Assembly: GCF_000577895.1 (NCBI RefSeq)
Contig: NZ_HG917868.1
Location: forward strand, 1,612,001-1,676,000
DNA from: Clostridium bornimense
GTDB taxonomy: Bacteria > Bacillota > Clostridia > Clostridiales > Clostridiaceae
DNA: 64,000 bases
Reading direction: 5' to 3'
In this document: positions 28,300-37,042 of the stretch, piece after piece
Position numbering within the stretch: the stretch's first letter is position 1
Layout of the letters: each line of letters begins with the position of its first letter
Program-made: the position numbers and the translations under genes
The notes under the pieces: generated by a model
The model's input: the letters and a program-made list of their open reading frames with translations, nothing else
The model's database searches: none
Told to the model about the DNA's origin: nothing

Positions 28300-29283
28300 C
28301 TAATTCAAATACCTATTTATATCACTTAATTCTAGTGCTGGTTGTAATGCTATATTTATTCCATTTGCTATTATTTTTGATATTGACTCGATCACATCAT
28401 CTACTTCTTTTGGAGTTACAATTAAATCCCCTACCTCTGGTGTTAGAAGAGCAGTTATAAGCTTATGCTTATCTTCTCTATCTATACCTTTTAAAATTTT
28501 ATAAAAATCTCCACCTTTAGTTGATTCTCTTATAAGATCATCTATAACTAAGTCAATAGTATCAGATGCCATTGTTGCTGCATCAACTACCGTTGGCACA
28601 CCTATAGCTATAACTGGTATGCCTAAGGTCTTTTCTGATAATTCTTTTCTTTTATTACCTACTCCTGCACCTGGTGCTATTCCTGATGTTCCAATCTGAA
28701 TAGTAGTATTCACTCTATTTAGTCTTCTAGATGCAAGAGCATCTATACAGATTAATACATCAGGTTTTACTCTCTCCACAATTCCTTTAACTATTTCACT
28801 TGTCTCCATGCCAGTAATCCCAAGAACTCCTGGAGATATTGCACAAACAGGTCTTATTCCTTCATCAATCTCATCTGGAACTAATTCCTTTAAATGTCTT
28901 GTTACCATTATTTTTGACACAACTTTAGGTCCCAATGAATCTGGAGTAACATTCCAATTTCCCAGACCCACAACAAGTACTACTTTATCTTCATCAATTT
29001 TTAACACACTTGTAAGCTCTTTCGCCAGTGACCTAGCTACTGATTCCTTAGTATCTTCATCATAGTGAACATGATCTGGTATTTCAATTGTTATGTAAGT
29101 ACCTTCAGCTCTTCCCATTTTTTTTGCGCCTTCAGCATTTTTAATTATTACTGTAGTAGTTTTTACATTATCCTCCTCTTTCTCAGTTGCTTCTACACCT
29201 TCTATAGATTTTGGTCTAGATGTTTCTTCTATCATTTCCTTTGCTTCTACAGCTAAATCTGTTCTTATACTATAATTATACAT
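28300..29283 (-). CDS. gpr: Germination protease GPR (spore SASP protease)
   Basis: Protein of 327 residues beginning MYNYSIRTDLAVEAKEMI, as expected for the propeptide of GPR. The core has VVLVVGLGNWNVTPDSLGP and PDVLICIDALASR, hallmarks of peptidase family A25. GPR is made as a zymogen in the forespore and degrades small acid-soluble proteins at germination. It is divergent from rpsT. RBS AAGGAGG. Regulation by sigma-G is expected but no confident sigma-G promoter could be picked. Confidence 0.97.
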   Translation of the reverse strand: MYNYSIRTDLAVEAKEMIEETSRPKSIEGVEATEKEEDNVKTTTVIIKNAEGAKKMGRAEGTYITIEIPDHVHYDEDTKESVARSLAKELTSVLKIDEDKVVLVVGLGNWNVTPDSLGPKVVSKIMVTRHLKELVPDEIDEGIRPVCAISPGVLGITGMETSEIVKGIVERVKPDVLICIDALASRRLNRVNTTIQIGTSGIAPGAGVGNKRKELSEKTLGIPVIAIGVPTVVDAATMASDTIDLVIDDLIRESTKGGDFYKILKGIDREDKHKLITALLTPEVGDLIVTPKEVDDVIESISKIIANGINIALQPALELSDINRYLN

Positions 29284-29351
29284 ATATATACCTCCTTCAT
29301 ATATGTATATTGTTTTATTTTCATATTTTTAATATTCATTATAAATATCTA

Positions 29352-29380
29352 TTGAAAGTGTTGTTCTCAGATGTTATAAT
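29352..29380 (+). promoter_or_regulatory. Sigma-A-type promoter for rpsT
   Basis: Plus strand: TTGAAA, 17-base spacer, TATAAT, about 75 bases before the rpsT ATG. Confidence 0.85.
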
Positions 29381-29456
29381 AGTATTCGTTGTTAAACGTA
29401 TGTAAAGTGGCGCTATTCCCCAGCTGTTACTTTATTTTTACAAGGTGGTGAAAAAC

Positions 29457-29717
29457 ATGGCAAACATAAAATCAGCTAAAAAGAGAATTAAAGTGACTGA
29501 AAAGAAGACTTTAAGAAACAAGATGATTAAGTCTGCATTAAAGACTACTATAAAGAAGTTCGAAGTTGCTGTTGCAGCTGGAAACACTGAAGAAGCAACT
29601 GTTGCTTTCGGAGCTGCAGTTAAAGCTTTAGACATGGCTGCTTCTAAGGGCATTATTCATAAGAATAAAGCTGCTAGAGGTAAGTCTAGATTAAATGCTA
29701 AATTAGTAGCAATGTAA
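29457..29717 (+). CDS. rpsT: Ribosomal protein bS20
   Basis: The only complete plus-strand gene found. Protein of 86 residues starting [17 protein letters not shown]; very Lys/Ala-rich, ending [16 protein letters not shown]. bS20 binds the 5' domain of 16S rRNA early in 30S assembly. The ATG at 29457 is chosen for AAGGTGG upstream and the family N-terminus; an in-frame upstream start at 29445 overlaps the SD. It has its own promoter and terminator and faces holA. Confidence 0.97.
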   Translation: MANIKSAKKRIKVTEKKTLRNKMIKSALKTTIKKFEVAVAAGNTEEATVAFGAAVKALDMAASKGIIHKNKAARGKSRLNAKLVAM

Positions 29718-29718
29718 T

Positions 29719-29750
29719 AAAAGACCGGTTTATTCCGGTCTTTTATTTTT
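29719..29750 (+). terminator. Bidirectional terminator between rpsT and holA
   Basis: AAAAGACCGG and CCGGTCTTTT with a 6-base loop and T runs on both sides; serves rpsT (plus) and holA (minus), which converge here. Confidence 0.95.
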
Positions 29751-30766
29751 TATAATGCTCCAAGAGAAATTAGTAATAATTCTAAATTATCTTCTGATGA
29801 AGTACTTTTTATAGCCTTTTCTGTCTCTAAAATCTTTTCTATACTCTTTTCTAATGTAATAAAACTATATTTTTTACTTAAAATATATAAATTATTACAT
29901 ACAAACTCATTAATTTTTAACTCTTTACTTATTGATTTGCTATCATATCCCTGTTCACTAAATGACTTTATTTTATATAATAATCTATATTGCCTAAGAA
30001 TCATAAATAATATCATAGGTTCTTTCTCACCACGATTTATAAGTTCACTTAATATATCCAAAGCATCTTTTATTTTACGCTTACTTATAGAATCTACTAA
30101 ATTAAAAATATCATTTTCATTTAAAGGTGGCATAAGCTTAATTATATCTTCTTTTGTAATAGGTCTATCTTTACAATAATTTATAAGTTTTTCTATTTCA
30201 TTATTTATTACATCTATATTACCATCTAAAATTGATGATAGATAACTAAGTTCAGCTCTTCCTATCTCTTTTTCTTTTTCTTTAAAAAGACTTCTTAAAA
30301 CTTTATTTAACGCTTCACCTTTTAATTGTTTAAATTCTACTAACTCTGAGTTCTTGCTCAAAGGCTTTACCTCTGACGGTATTTTTTCTCGTTTATTATC
30401 AAAAACGCAGTAGGTTATAAGTATTGTTGTACTTGGTATGTTTTTTATATATTCCTTATATTCTTTGAAATTCTTTTTATGCTCTTTATCTTTAGAATTT
30501 CTTAAAAAGTCTCCTCTATATATTACAACTACCTTCTTCTCATCAAAAAAAGGTAATGTTTCACAAGCATTAATCACTTCTTGAAAATCTAATTTAAATC
30601 CATCAAATTTAATATAATTTAGATCTAAGAACTCTTCTTTTACATTCTTTTTCACTATGTCTTCCACACATTCTTTAATAAGATGCTCATTAACTCCCAT
30701 AAGAATATAATTATTCTTAAATTTATTATTTTTTATATCATCTTTAAGTTTGAAATAATCAATCAC
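29750..30766 (-). CDS. holA: DNA polymerase III subunit delta
   Basis: Protein of 338 residues with HolA features: YILMGVNEHLIKEC at the start of the degenerate AAA+ domain, DGNIDVINNEIEKLINYC in the lid, and the C-terminal collar with LLYKIKSFSEQGYD. HolA opens the sliding clamp during loading. It follows comEC by 2 bases, the same neighbour as in Bacillus. Confidence 0.95.
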   Translation of the reverse strand: MIDYFKLKDDIKNNKFKNNYILMGVNEHLIKECVEDIVKKNVKEEFLDLNYIKFDGFKLDFQEVINACETLPFFDEKKVVVIYRGDFLRNSKDKEHKKNFKEYKEYIKNIPSTTILITYCVFDNKREKIPSEVKPLSKNSELVEFKQLKGEALNKVLRSLFKEKEKEIGRAELSYLSSILDGNIDVINNEIEKLINYCKDRPITKEDIIKLMPPLNENDIFNLVDSISKRKIKDALDILSELINRGEKEPMILFMILRQYRLLYKIKSFSEQGYDSKSISKELKINEFVCNNLYILSKKYSFITLEKSIEKILETEKAIKSTSSEDNLELLLISLGAL

Positions 30767-30768
30767 AT

Positions 30769-32388
30769 TTACTCTCCTTCTAAAATATATGTATCAATAA
30801 CAACTGGTGAAGATTGATAATAATAATTCTCTCTGCAATTAATTATATCAAATTTTTTATTTGCATTTGAATAAATTTCATTAACTAAAAGATATTTTTT
30901 TAAAAACTCTTCCTCTTTCATAGACTTAATTTTCCCATAATAATAAAAGGTACTATTCTTAGCTTCCCTCTCCACTATTCCATAACTATCCTTATACTTT
31001 ATAAGTTCTACTCTATGTATTGGATTTAATATAAAAATATAAAATAATATTGTTGTCCCTAATATAATTCTCTTTACCTCGATATTTGATTTGTATAAAA
31101 AAGCTATAAAAATATATGCTATTAATAATATAGCTACTTCACTGCTGAAAAATATTTCATCTAAAGTGTTATAATATAGCTTATCTATCATATAATCAAT
31201 AATTCTGGACACTATATTTATGACATAACATAGAAAATCTAATACGGGATTAAAGAAAATAGAAAATAACGATATAAAAATCAAAGCTATTATTAAAGAA
31301 AATATCGGCGCTAAAAATAAGTTGGCAATGATACAATTAACTGATATTCCTTTTATAGTTGCAAAAATAAATGGAGCTGTAGCAACTGTAGCACTTATAG
31401 ATACTGCTATCGATTCTCCTATTGTTTCTGGTAAAAAAATTAATTTCTTCTTGAAAAAATCATTAAAAAAATAGATTCCAAAGACCCCAGCATAACTTAA
31501 AAGAAAGCCTAAAGAGTACAGCTTTATAGGATTTAATATCAATATTATAATAGCACTTATTATTAAAGCATTAACTCCATCATAATTTCTGTATAACTTA
31601 TAGCTAAATATATTAATTAAAATCATAATAAAAGCTCTCAATACTGGTACTGGTGCCCCTAAAAATATTATGTATGATAAAATAAAGACTATAGATAAAG
31701 TTTTACTTGTAAATTTATCTAACAACTTAAATAATAACGATAAATGAAATCCCGATATAGATATTATGTGATATATTCCTAATGATTTCATTTTTTCTTT
31801 CTCAATACTAGGTAATGTACTTGTATCACCTAATAGTAAACTATCTATTTTCATAGCTGCTTTTTTATCTAACTTTTCACTATACTTATCTTTAATTATT
31901 CCTCTTAACCTTATTATGAAATATCTATATGTTTTTTTACATTCTTTTATATTTTCAACATCATATATTCCATAGTATCCTTTATTTAAATCTAAAGCCT
32001 TTGTAAATTTTCCTTCTAGTAAATACTCATAGCCAACTTTCAAGTCACTATTATTTACTAAAATAAGATGATTACCACTTTCTCCTATACTATTTATACC
32101 ATTATTTTCAACAATACATAACTTATTCACATCACTATATGACAAGTAATTAATACATAGGAAAGAAGTAGAAAAAAATGCTACGATAAAAATAATAGTA
32201 TATCTTACCTTATAATAACTAAATATAAATATAGTTACGATAAATAACATAATAGTTGTTATTATTTTGCAATCATTAAACCAATAATTTATAGATAATA
32301 TTATAGCTAATAACGGAAATCCTCCTATATATTTTCCTTGTAATTTTTCTTCACAAAATATCTTTATAAAAGAAAGTATATTTTTCAA
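30769..32388 (-). CDS. comEC: ComEC/Rec2-type DNA channel protein lacking the beta-lactamase-like domain
   Basis: Protein of about 539 residues. Membrane helices near the start (about 17-70) flank an N-terminal OB-like DUF4131 region; the competence domain with LLLGDTSTLPS, LGIYHIISISGFHLSLL and PVPVLRAFIMILINI follows and then more membrane helices. The sequence ends about 70 residues after the last helix, so the C-terminal metallo-beta-lactamase-like domain of full ComEC is missing. ComEC forms the inner-membrane channel for transforming DNA. A TTG start at 32388 is preferred over GTG at 32397 because GAGGTG lies 6 bases upstream of the TTG; that SD is inside a strong hairpin. Confidence 0.9.
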   Translation of the reverse strand: MKNILSFIKIFCEEKLQGKYIGGFPLLAIILSINYWFNDCKIITTIMLFIVTIFIFSYYKVRYTIIFIVAFFSTSFLCINYLSYSDVNKLCIVENNGINSIGESGNHLILVNNSDLKVGYEYLLEGKFTKALDLNKGYYGIYDVENIKECKKTYRYFIIRLRGIIKDKYSEKLDKKAAMKIDSLLLGDTSTLPSIEKEKMKSLGIYHIISISGFHLSLLFKLLDKFTSKTLSIVFILSYIIFLGAPVPVLRAFIMILINIFSYKLYRNYDGVNALIISAIIILILNPIKLYSLGFLLSYAGVFGIYFFNDFFKKKLIFLPETIGESIAVSISATVATAPFIFATIKGISVNCIIANLFLAPIFSLIIALIFISLFSIFFNPVLDFLCYVINIVSRIIDYMIDKLYYNTLDEIFFSSEVAILLIAYIFIAFLYKSNIEVKRIILGTTILFYIFILNPIHRVELIKYKDSYGIVEREAKNSTFYYYGKIKSMKEEEFLKKYLLVNEIYSNANKKFDIINCRENYYYQSSPVVIDTYILEGE

Positions 32389-32395
32389 ATAAAAC

Positions 32396-32432
32396 ACCTC
32401 TATTTAAGAATTCTTAACTCTTAAATAGAGGT
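32396..32432 (-). terminator. Intrinsic terminator overlapping the comEC ribosome-binding site
   Basis: Perfect 14-base inverted repeat (32396-32409 and 32419-32432) with a 9-base loop just after the P-type-ATPase-like gene. On the minus strand it is followed by GTTTTATTTG. Its 3' arm contains the AGAGGT that serves comEC. Confidence 0.8.
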
Positions 32433-32439
32433 TTAAACA

Positions 32440-34815
32440 TCACATTAAAAAAATATATAATAAAATTATTATACTTGGCAATATTAATATTATATCTTGA
32501 ACTTTACTCTCTCTATATCCATTTAATAAAGCCTTTATTGTATAAATTAATATAAATATTATCAATGACAAATATTTTTTTACACTAAACTGTAAAAAAG
32601 GAATTATAAAAGGAATTAATATAATTAATGTACTGATTACAATATCTTTTATATTTAATTTTATACAAGCTAAAGAATTATTAAATTTATATTTTTTATA
32701 ATAAGTTACTTTTTCCGATTCCAAATTTAACATTAGATACCCAATATATATGGAAATACAAACTACATTCAAAATAAATAGCTCTATATAATTATATAAA
32801 CTTCTTTCACACAATTTCATAATTATAATATTTGATAATAATACAGTTCCAAAAAATGATATAAAAAATCCTTGAATATAATTAAATCTCTTTATAATTT
32901 GTTTTGATAACTCCATTCCCTTTAGAATTTTAGTTAAATGATTATTTTTTATAGTAAAATCGCATACTTCTTTACATAGACTATTATTGTTATTTCCTTT
33001 ATATATTGAAACAGATGATTCTTTTAGTATTCCTAAATCTCCGATACTATCTCCAGAATATAGTATGTTATACTTTTTTATTCTTAACTCCTTAACTATA
33101 TCTTCAATTTGATCTTTAGTTACTTTTGATAATACCTTATATCCTTCTATATTTCTATTCATTTCATCTTTATCTATATTTTTTAGTTCTACTCCAGAAA
33201 TTATATCACTTTCCTTATATATATTTCCAAGCAACTTACCTTTATTAAAAGCAACTAGCTTATTATCATTAGTATATGTTAATACCTTTATATTCATATC
33301 TCTTATTAATTGAATATTAGTTTCATAGTTACAATTTACTCTTGATTTATATACTAATACACCTACAAAAACCATGTTGCTTTCTATATTCTCATATTCT
33401 GATGGCTTATAATTAAATGCTCTATAAGAAAAAGCTACCGTTTTAAATCCTTTTTTGCTCATCTCTATATCTAGTTCTTTTATTTTTTCTATATAATCTT
33501 CTTCTAGTTTTACTTCTAATTCATTAGATATTCTAAAAGTCGAACTGTTAATTATAGTATTTATATTTCCTAAAGAATATGCTCTATACCCATTCTCTAC
33601 CGCTATAACTTTTGTAACTACATCATTTTCTATATTATATGGTAATGTAAAAATAGACTTTATTTTAGATTTTGATTCATTATAGTTAAATTTCATATCG
33701 TCTAAAAAATCTATAATTTTTTTAGATATTTTATTATCAAATCCTTCTGGTACATCTAAAGAACAAATATGTAATATTTCAAAAGCTCTAGTAATCATAT
33801 ACTCATCTGGTGCTAATGATAATGTAGAATATCTTTTTTCATCAATAATTATCTCTATTATATCTATATCATCATCATAAAAACTATCTTTATCTTCTAT
33901 AACAATATAATCTGTATTATTAAGCTTTTCTAAATCTAAGATACCACTTACTTCTATCTCATCTTTTCTAAACTCATTCTTTATGCATTTTATAAATAAA
34001 AGAATATATACTGGTATAAGTGGTAAAGTTATAGCTAATGATTTACTATAACTGTTTTTCATAAGTATTAACTCAAATATAGATATTATCATTGATAACA
34101 CATATATTGGTGAAATCATATTATCAATATATTTTAATAACTTTAATCTATTATTTTCTATGACATGATCTAAGAGCTTTTCTCCCAGCTTCGTATTATA
34201 ACCAACGGCAATAACTACACCAATTCCATGCCCAGAAACAATTTTTGACCCCTTATAAAGAATATTACTTCTTTCTTTAAAATCACTACTTTCATCTATT
34301 TCTAAAGAAAACTTATTTACAGGTACATCTTCACCATTTATAAAAATTTCTTTTACAGTTATGTTATTTCCCTGTATTATTCTTATGTCTGCAGGAGAAA
34401 TGTCATCTTCTTCAATAAACACTATATCTCCTACTACCAATTCTGCTGATTTTATATATTTAATTAAACCATCTCTTTTTACTCTAACCTCTTTATTATT
34501 TACTCTATCAAAAGATATAGGATTATTAACTTTCCTAATTATTATAAATGCAATAAGCAATACAAATAATAAACTTATATAACATACAATTTTATATTGA
34601 GAATAAAACCATGTAAATACAGAATAAACTGTAGCTATTAAAAAAAACTTTGACATAATAAAATTTTTAAGATTATTGAAAATTTTATTTCTATATTCTT
34701 TAATAACATTATCTCCATATTTACTTCTTCTAGCATCAATTTCATCAGATGAAAGTCCTGTAGAAATTGTAGTATCCAAATTTCTTAACACTTCATCCCA
34801 TCGTAAGCTATGCAT
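32440..34815 (-). CDS. P-type ATPase-like membrane protein with degenerate catalytic motifs
   Basis: Protein of 791 residues with the layout of a P-type cation pump: N-terminal cation-ATPase domain (about 6-37), two helices (about 52-93), actuator domain, two helices (about 233-277), a P/N cytoplasmic region and about six C-terminal helices. The signature motifs deviate: the actuator TGES is NGED (160-163), DKTGT is DKDSF (308-312), TGD is TND (about 514-516), GDGxND is GDSIGD (588-593) and the ion-site PEGL is PVYI (268-271). The phosphorylated Asp is still present. It probably cannot pump ions normally. It lies between comEA and comEC, in the place of Bacillus comEB. RBS GGGGG. Confidence 0.85.
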   Translation of the reverse strand: MHSLRWDEVLRNLDTTISTGLSSDEIDARRSKYGDNVIKEYRNKIFNNLKNFIMSKFFLIATVYSVFTWFYSQYKIVCYISLLFVLLIAFIIIRKVNNPISFDRVNNKEVRVKRDGLIKYIKSAELVVGDIVFIEEDDISPADIRIIQGNNITVKEIFINGEDVPVNKFSLEIDESSDFKERSNILYKGSKIVSGHGIGVVIAVGYNTKLGEKLLDHVIENNRLKLLKYIDNMISPIYVLSMIISIFELILMKNSYSKSLAITLPLIPVYILLFIKCIKNEFRKDEIEVSGILDLEKLNNTDYIVIEDKDSFYDDDIDIIEIIIDEKRYSTLSLAPDEYMITRAFEILHICSLDVPEGFDNKISKKIIDFLDDMKFNYNESKSKIKSIFTLPYNIENDVVTKVIAVENGYRAYSLGNINTIINSSTFRISNELEVKLEEDYIEKIKELDIEMSKKGFKTVAFSYRAFNYKPSEYENIESNMVFVGVLVYKSRVNCNYETNIQLIRDMNIKVLTYTNDNKLVAFNKGKLLGNIYKESDIISGVELKNIDKDEMNRNIEGYKVLSKVTKDQIEDIVKELRIKKYNILYSGDSIGDLGILKESSVSIYKGNNNNSLCKEVCDFTIKNNHLTKILKGMELSKQIIKRFNYIQGFFISFFGTVLLSNIIIMKLCERSLYNYIELFILNVVCISIYIGYLMLNLESEKVTYYKKYKFNNSLACIKLNIKDIVISTLIILIPFIIPFLQFSVKKYLSLIIFILIYTIKALLNGYRESKVQDIILILPSIIILLYIFLM

Positions 34816-34845
34816 ATATCATCCCCCTTGTTAATCCAATGTGTA

Positions 34846-35472
34846 TTATGGCACATACACTTTATCTTTAATTGTTTCAAAAGTCTTTTCTCCAATCCTT
34901 GCACCAATTGTTTTTAATTCATCAATGTTTTTATATGGTCCATTTTCTTCTCTATATTCTACTATTTTTGAAGCTCTAACCTCACCTATACCATCAATAG
35001 ATTTTAACTCTTCAACAGTAGCTTTATTTATATTAATACATCCATCTTTTCTGATACTGCTATTTACTACACTATCTATAGTAGCATCAACTTCGCTTTC
35101 TCCAACTGAATATACATATATATAGTCTTCATCATTTAGCTTTTGAGCCAAATTTATATCTTTACTTTCTGCATTATCTAAAAATCCGCCTGCTACCTGT
35201 ACTAAATCTTTTATTCTTGAACCTTCCATAAGTTTATATACATTAGGTTTCACTACAGCTCCACCTATATACACAAATATTTCTTCTTCCTTATTTTTTT
35301 CCGTATAGCTATCTTCAGAATCTTCTTTTATTTCTGTTTCTTTACTATACTTCTTAAAAGCATCTTCTTCATCATTTATACTACTATTAAAATTACTAAA
35401 TATAAGTAAAAATCCTAATAAACATATCACTACTATTATTAAAATCTTATATTTATTAAAAAATTCTTTCAT
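34846..35472 (-). CDS. comEA: ComEA-type DNA-binding protein
   Basis: Protein of 208 residues with an N-terminal membrane anchor (about 9-27), a polar acidic linker, an SLBB-like domain (about 65-125, IFVYIGGAVVKPNVYKL) and a C-terminal helix-hairpin-helix pair (about 145-208, INKATVEELKSIDGIGEVRA). ComEA binds incoming double-stranded DNA outside the membrane in competent cells. The neighbourhood with comEC supports the call; many Firmicutes without known competence keep this gene. Confidence 0.93.
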   Translation of the reverse strand: MKEFFNKYKILIIVVICLLGFLLIFSNFNSSINDEEDAFKKYSKETEIKEDSEDSYTEKNKEEEIFVYIGGAVVKPNVYKLMEGSRIKDLVQVAGGFLDNAESKDINLAQKLNDEDYIYVYSVGESEVDATIDSVVNSSIRKDGCININKATVEELKSIDGIGEVRASKIVEYREENGPYKNIDELKTIGARIGEKTFETIKDKVYVP

Positions 35473-35528
35473 AAAACCACTCCTTATTCTAAGTAATATC
35501 CATAAAAAGTGATTTTAATCATCATTTT

Positions 35529-36422
35529 CTACTTAAGCTTATTTAATAAATTATTCATATCATCAGGAATTGGCGCTATAAATTCCATTCTTTCACCAGT
35601 CTTCGGATGATTAAATCTTAATTTATACGCATGTAAACTTTGCCTATCTATAAATTCTTTTTCTTCTTTTCCATATAAGTTATCTCCAAATATTGGATAT
35701 TCATAATAAGCTAAATGAACTCTTATTTGATGAGTTCTACCCGTCTCTAGCTTTAACTCTATATATGTGGCATCATTCAATTCCTCAATGACTTTATAAT
35801 GAGTAATACTTCTTTGTCCTCTATCATCAATAATACGTCTTGGCTTTGATTCTTCTGAAGCGTATATAGGTAAGTTTATTGTACCTTCACTATACTTCAT
35901 CTTATTGTGACATATAGCCCTATAAATCTTATCAACGTGTCCTTCTGTCATATCTCTTTGAAGAGCCATATGAGAAAATTGATTTTTTGCTATAATTATA
36001 AGACCTGATGTATTCATATCTAATCTAGAAACTAACCTAACTATAGAACTATCACCATTTTCTCTAAAGTGATATAACACCCCATTTGCTAAAGTACCAC
36101 TTTGGTGAGACTTAGTCGGATGTACAACTAAATTAGGTGGTTTATTTATAATAATAATATCACTATCTTCATATATTATATCTAAATCCATCTTTTCAGC
36201 TTCAATATCTTGATTTTCTTCCTTTTTTAAATTTATTTCAATTTTATCTCCTGCTTTTAAAATATATGATAACTTTACTATTTCACCATTAACTAGAATA
36301 TTTTTATTTAGCGCCGCACTCCTACAAAATCTCGAAGATAAATTACATTTATACTTTAAATAATTTCTAATTTTTTCTCCATTATCTACTTCATCTACTA
36401 TATAACTTATAAAGTTGCTCAT
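35529..36422 (-). CDS. RluA family 23S rRNA/tRNA pseudouridine synthase
   Basis: Protein of 297 residues with an S4 RNA-binding domain at the start (about 17-75) and the catalytic RluA domain. RLDMNTSGLIIIAKN carries the catalytic Asp; TGRTHQIRVHLAYY is the second signature. It converts uridine to pseudouridine in rRNA or tRNA; the exact target (RluD- or YlyB-type) cannot be fixed from sequence. RBS AAGGAGG is preceded by the ridA terminator. Confidence 0.93.
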   Translation of the reverse strand: MSNFISYIVDEVDNGEKIRNYLKYKCNLSSRFCRSAALNKNILVNGEIVKLSYILKAGDKIEINLKKEENQDIEAEKMDLDIIYEDSDIIIINKPPNLVVHPTKSHQSGTLANGVLYHFRENGDSSIVRLVSRLDMNTSGLIIIAKNQFSHMALQRDMTEGHVDKIYRAICHNKMKYSEGTINLPIYASEESKPRRIIDDRGQRSITHYKVIEELNDATYIELKLETGRTHQIRVHLAYYEYPIFGDNLYGKEEKEFIDRQSLHAYKLRFNHPKTGERMEFIAPIPDDMNNLLNKLK

Positions 36423-36433
36423 TTTTCCTCCTT

Positions 36434-36475
36434 AAAAAAAGTCTGTGCTAAGAACTTTTATATTCTAACACAGAC
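36434..36475 (-). terminator. Intrinsic terminator after ridA
   Basis: Minus strand: GTCTGTG.TTAGAA pairs with TTCTTAG.CACAGAC and is followed by seven T, just before the RluA-family gene. Confidence 0.9.
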
Positions 36476-36487
36476 CAGTTTTTATTT

Positions 36488-36874
36488 CTATTCTGTAACT
36501 AATGCAATAACCTCTATTTCAATTGGAGCATTTTTAGGCAATTTAGCCACTTGAACACATGATCTTGCTGGCTGTTTTACTGCAAAATACTTTGAATATA
36601 TTTCATTCATATCTTCAAAATCTTCCATATCTCTTAAAAATACCATTGTTTTTACAACTTTATCAAAAGATGTACCTGCTTCATCTAAAATTGCTTTTAT
36701 ATTTTCTAAACATTGAACAGTAGCCTTCTTTATATCATATTTAACTAACTCACCAGTACTTGGTATTAATGGTAATTGACCTGATGTAAATACTAAATTC
36801 CCTACTCTTATAGCTTGTGAATATGGTCCTATTGCTGCTGGTGCATTAATAGTGCTTATTATTTCCTTTTCCAT
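36488..36874 (-). CDS. ridA: RidA family reactive-intermediate deaminase
   Basis: Protein of 128 residues with the YjgF/RidA signature: [40 protein letters not shown] and the C-terminal [24 protein letters not shown]107-type Arg and Glu in ARSCVQV and IEIEV are present, so it should hydrolyse enamine/imine intermediates. It is a single-gene transcript as judged from the terminator after it and the 170-base gap before it. RBS AAGGGGG. Confidence 0.95.
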   Translation of the reverse strand: MEKEIISTINAPAAIGPYSQAIRVGNLVFTSGQLPLIPSTGELVKYDIKKATVQCLENIKAILDEAGTSFDKVVKTMVFLRDMEDFEDMNEIYSKYFAVKQPARSCVQVAKLPKNAPIEIEVIALVTE

Positions 36875-36944
36875 TTTATTTCCCCCTTGATATTCATTTT
36901 ATATATAAATATATTATACATCAAATACTATTTTATTAGTATAT

Positions 36945-36967
36945 ATTAAGATATTATATATCTTAAT
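36945..36967. repeat. 23-base inverted repeat upstream of ridA
   Basis: ATTAAGATAT and ATATCTTAAT around a 3-base centre, about 70 bases upstream of the ridA start and near its probable promoter. Could be an operator or chance in AT-rich DNA. Confidence 0.35.
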
Positions 36968-37042
36968 AATGATATTTATCAACCTTTTTTATAATCTATG
37001 ATTTCACTGCTACAAATCTCACTTATTAGCATTTGAAACATA

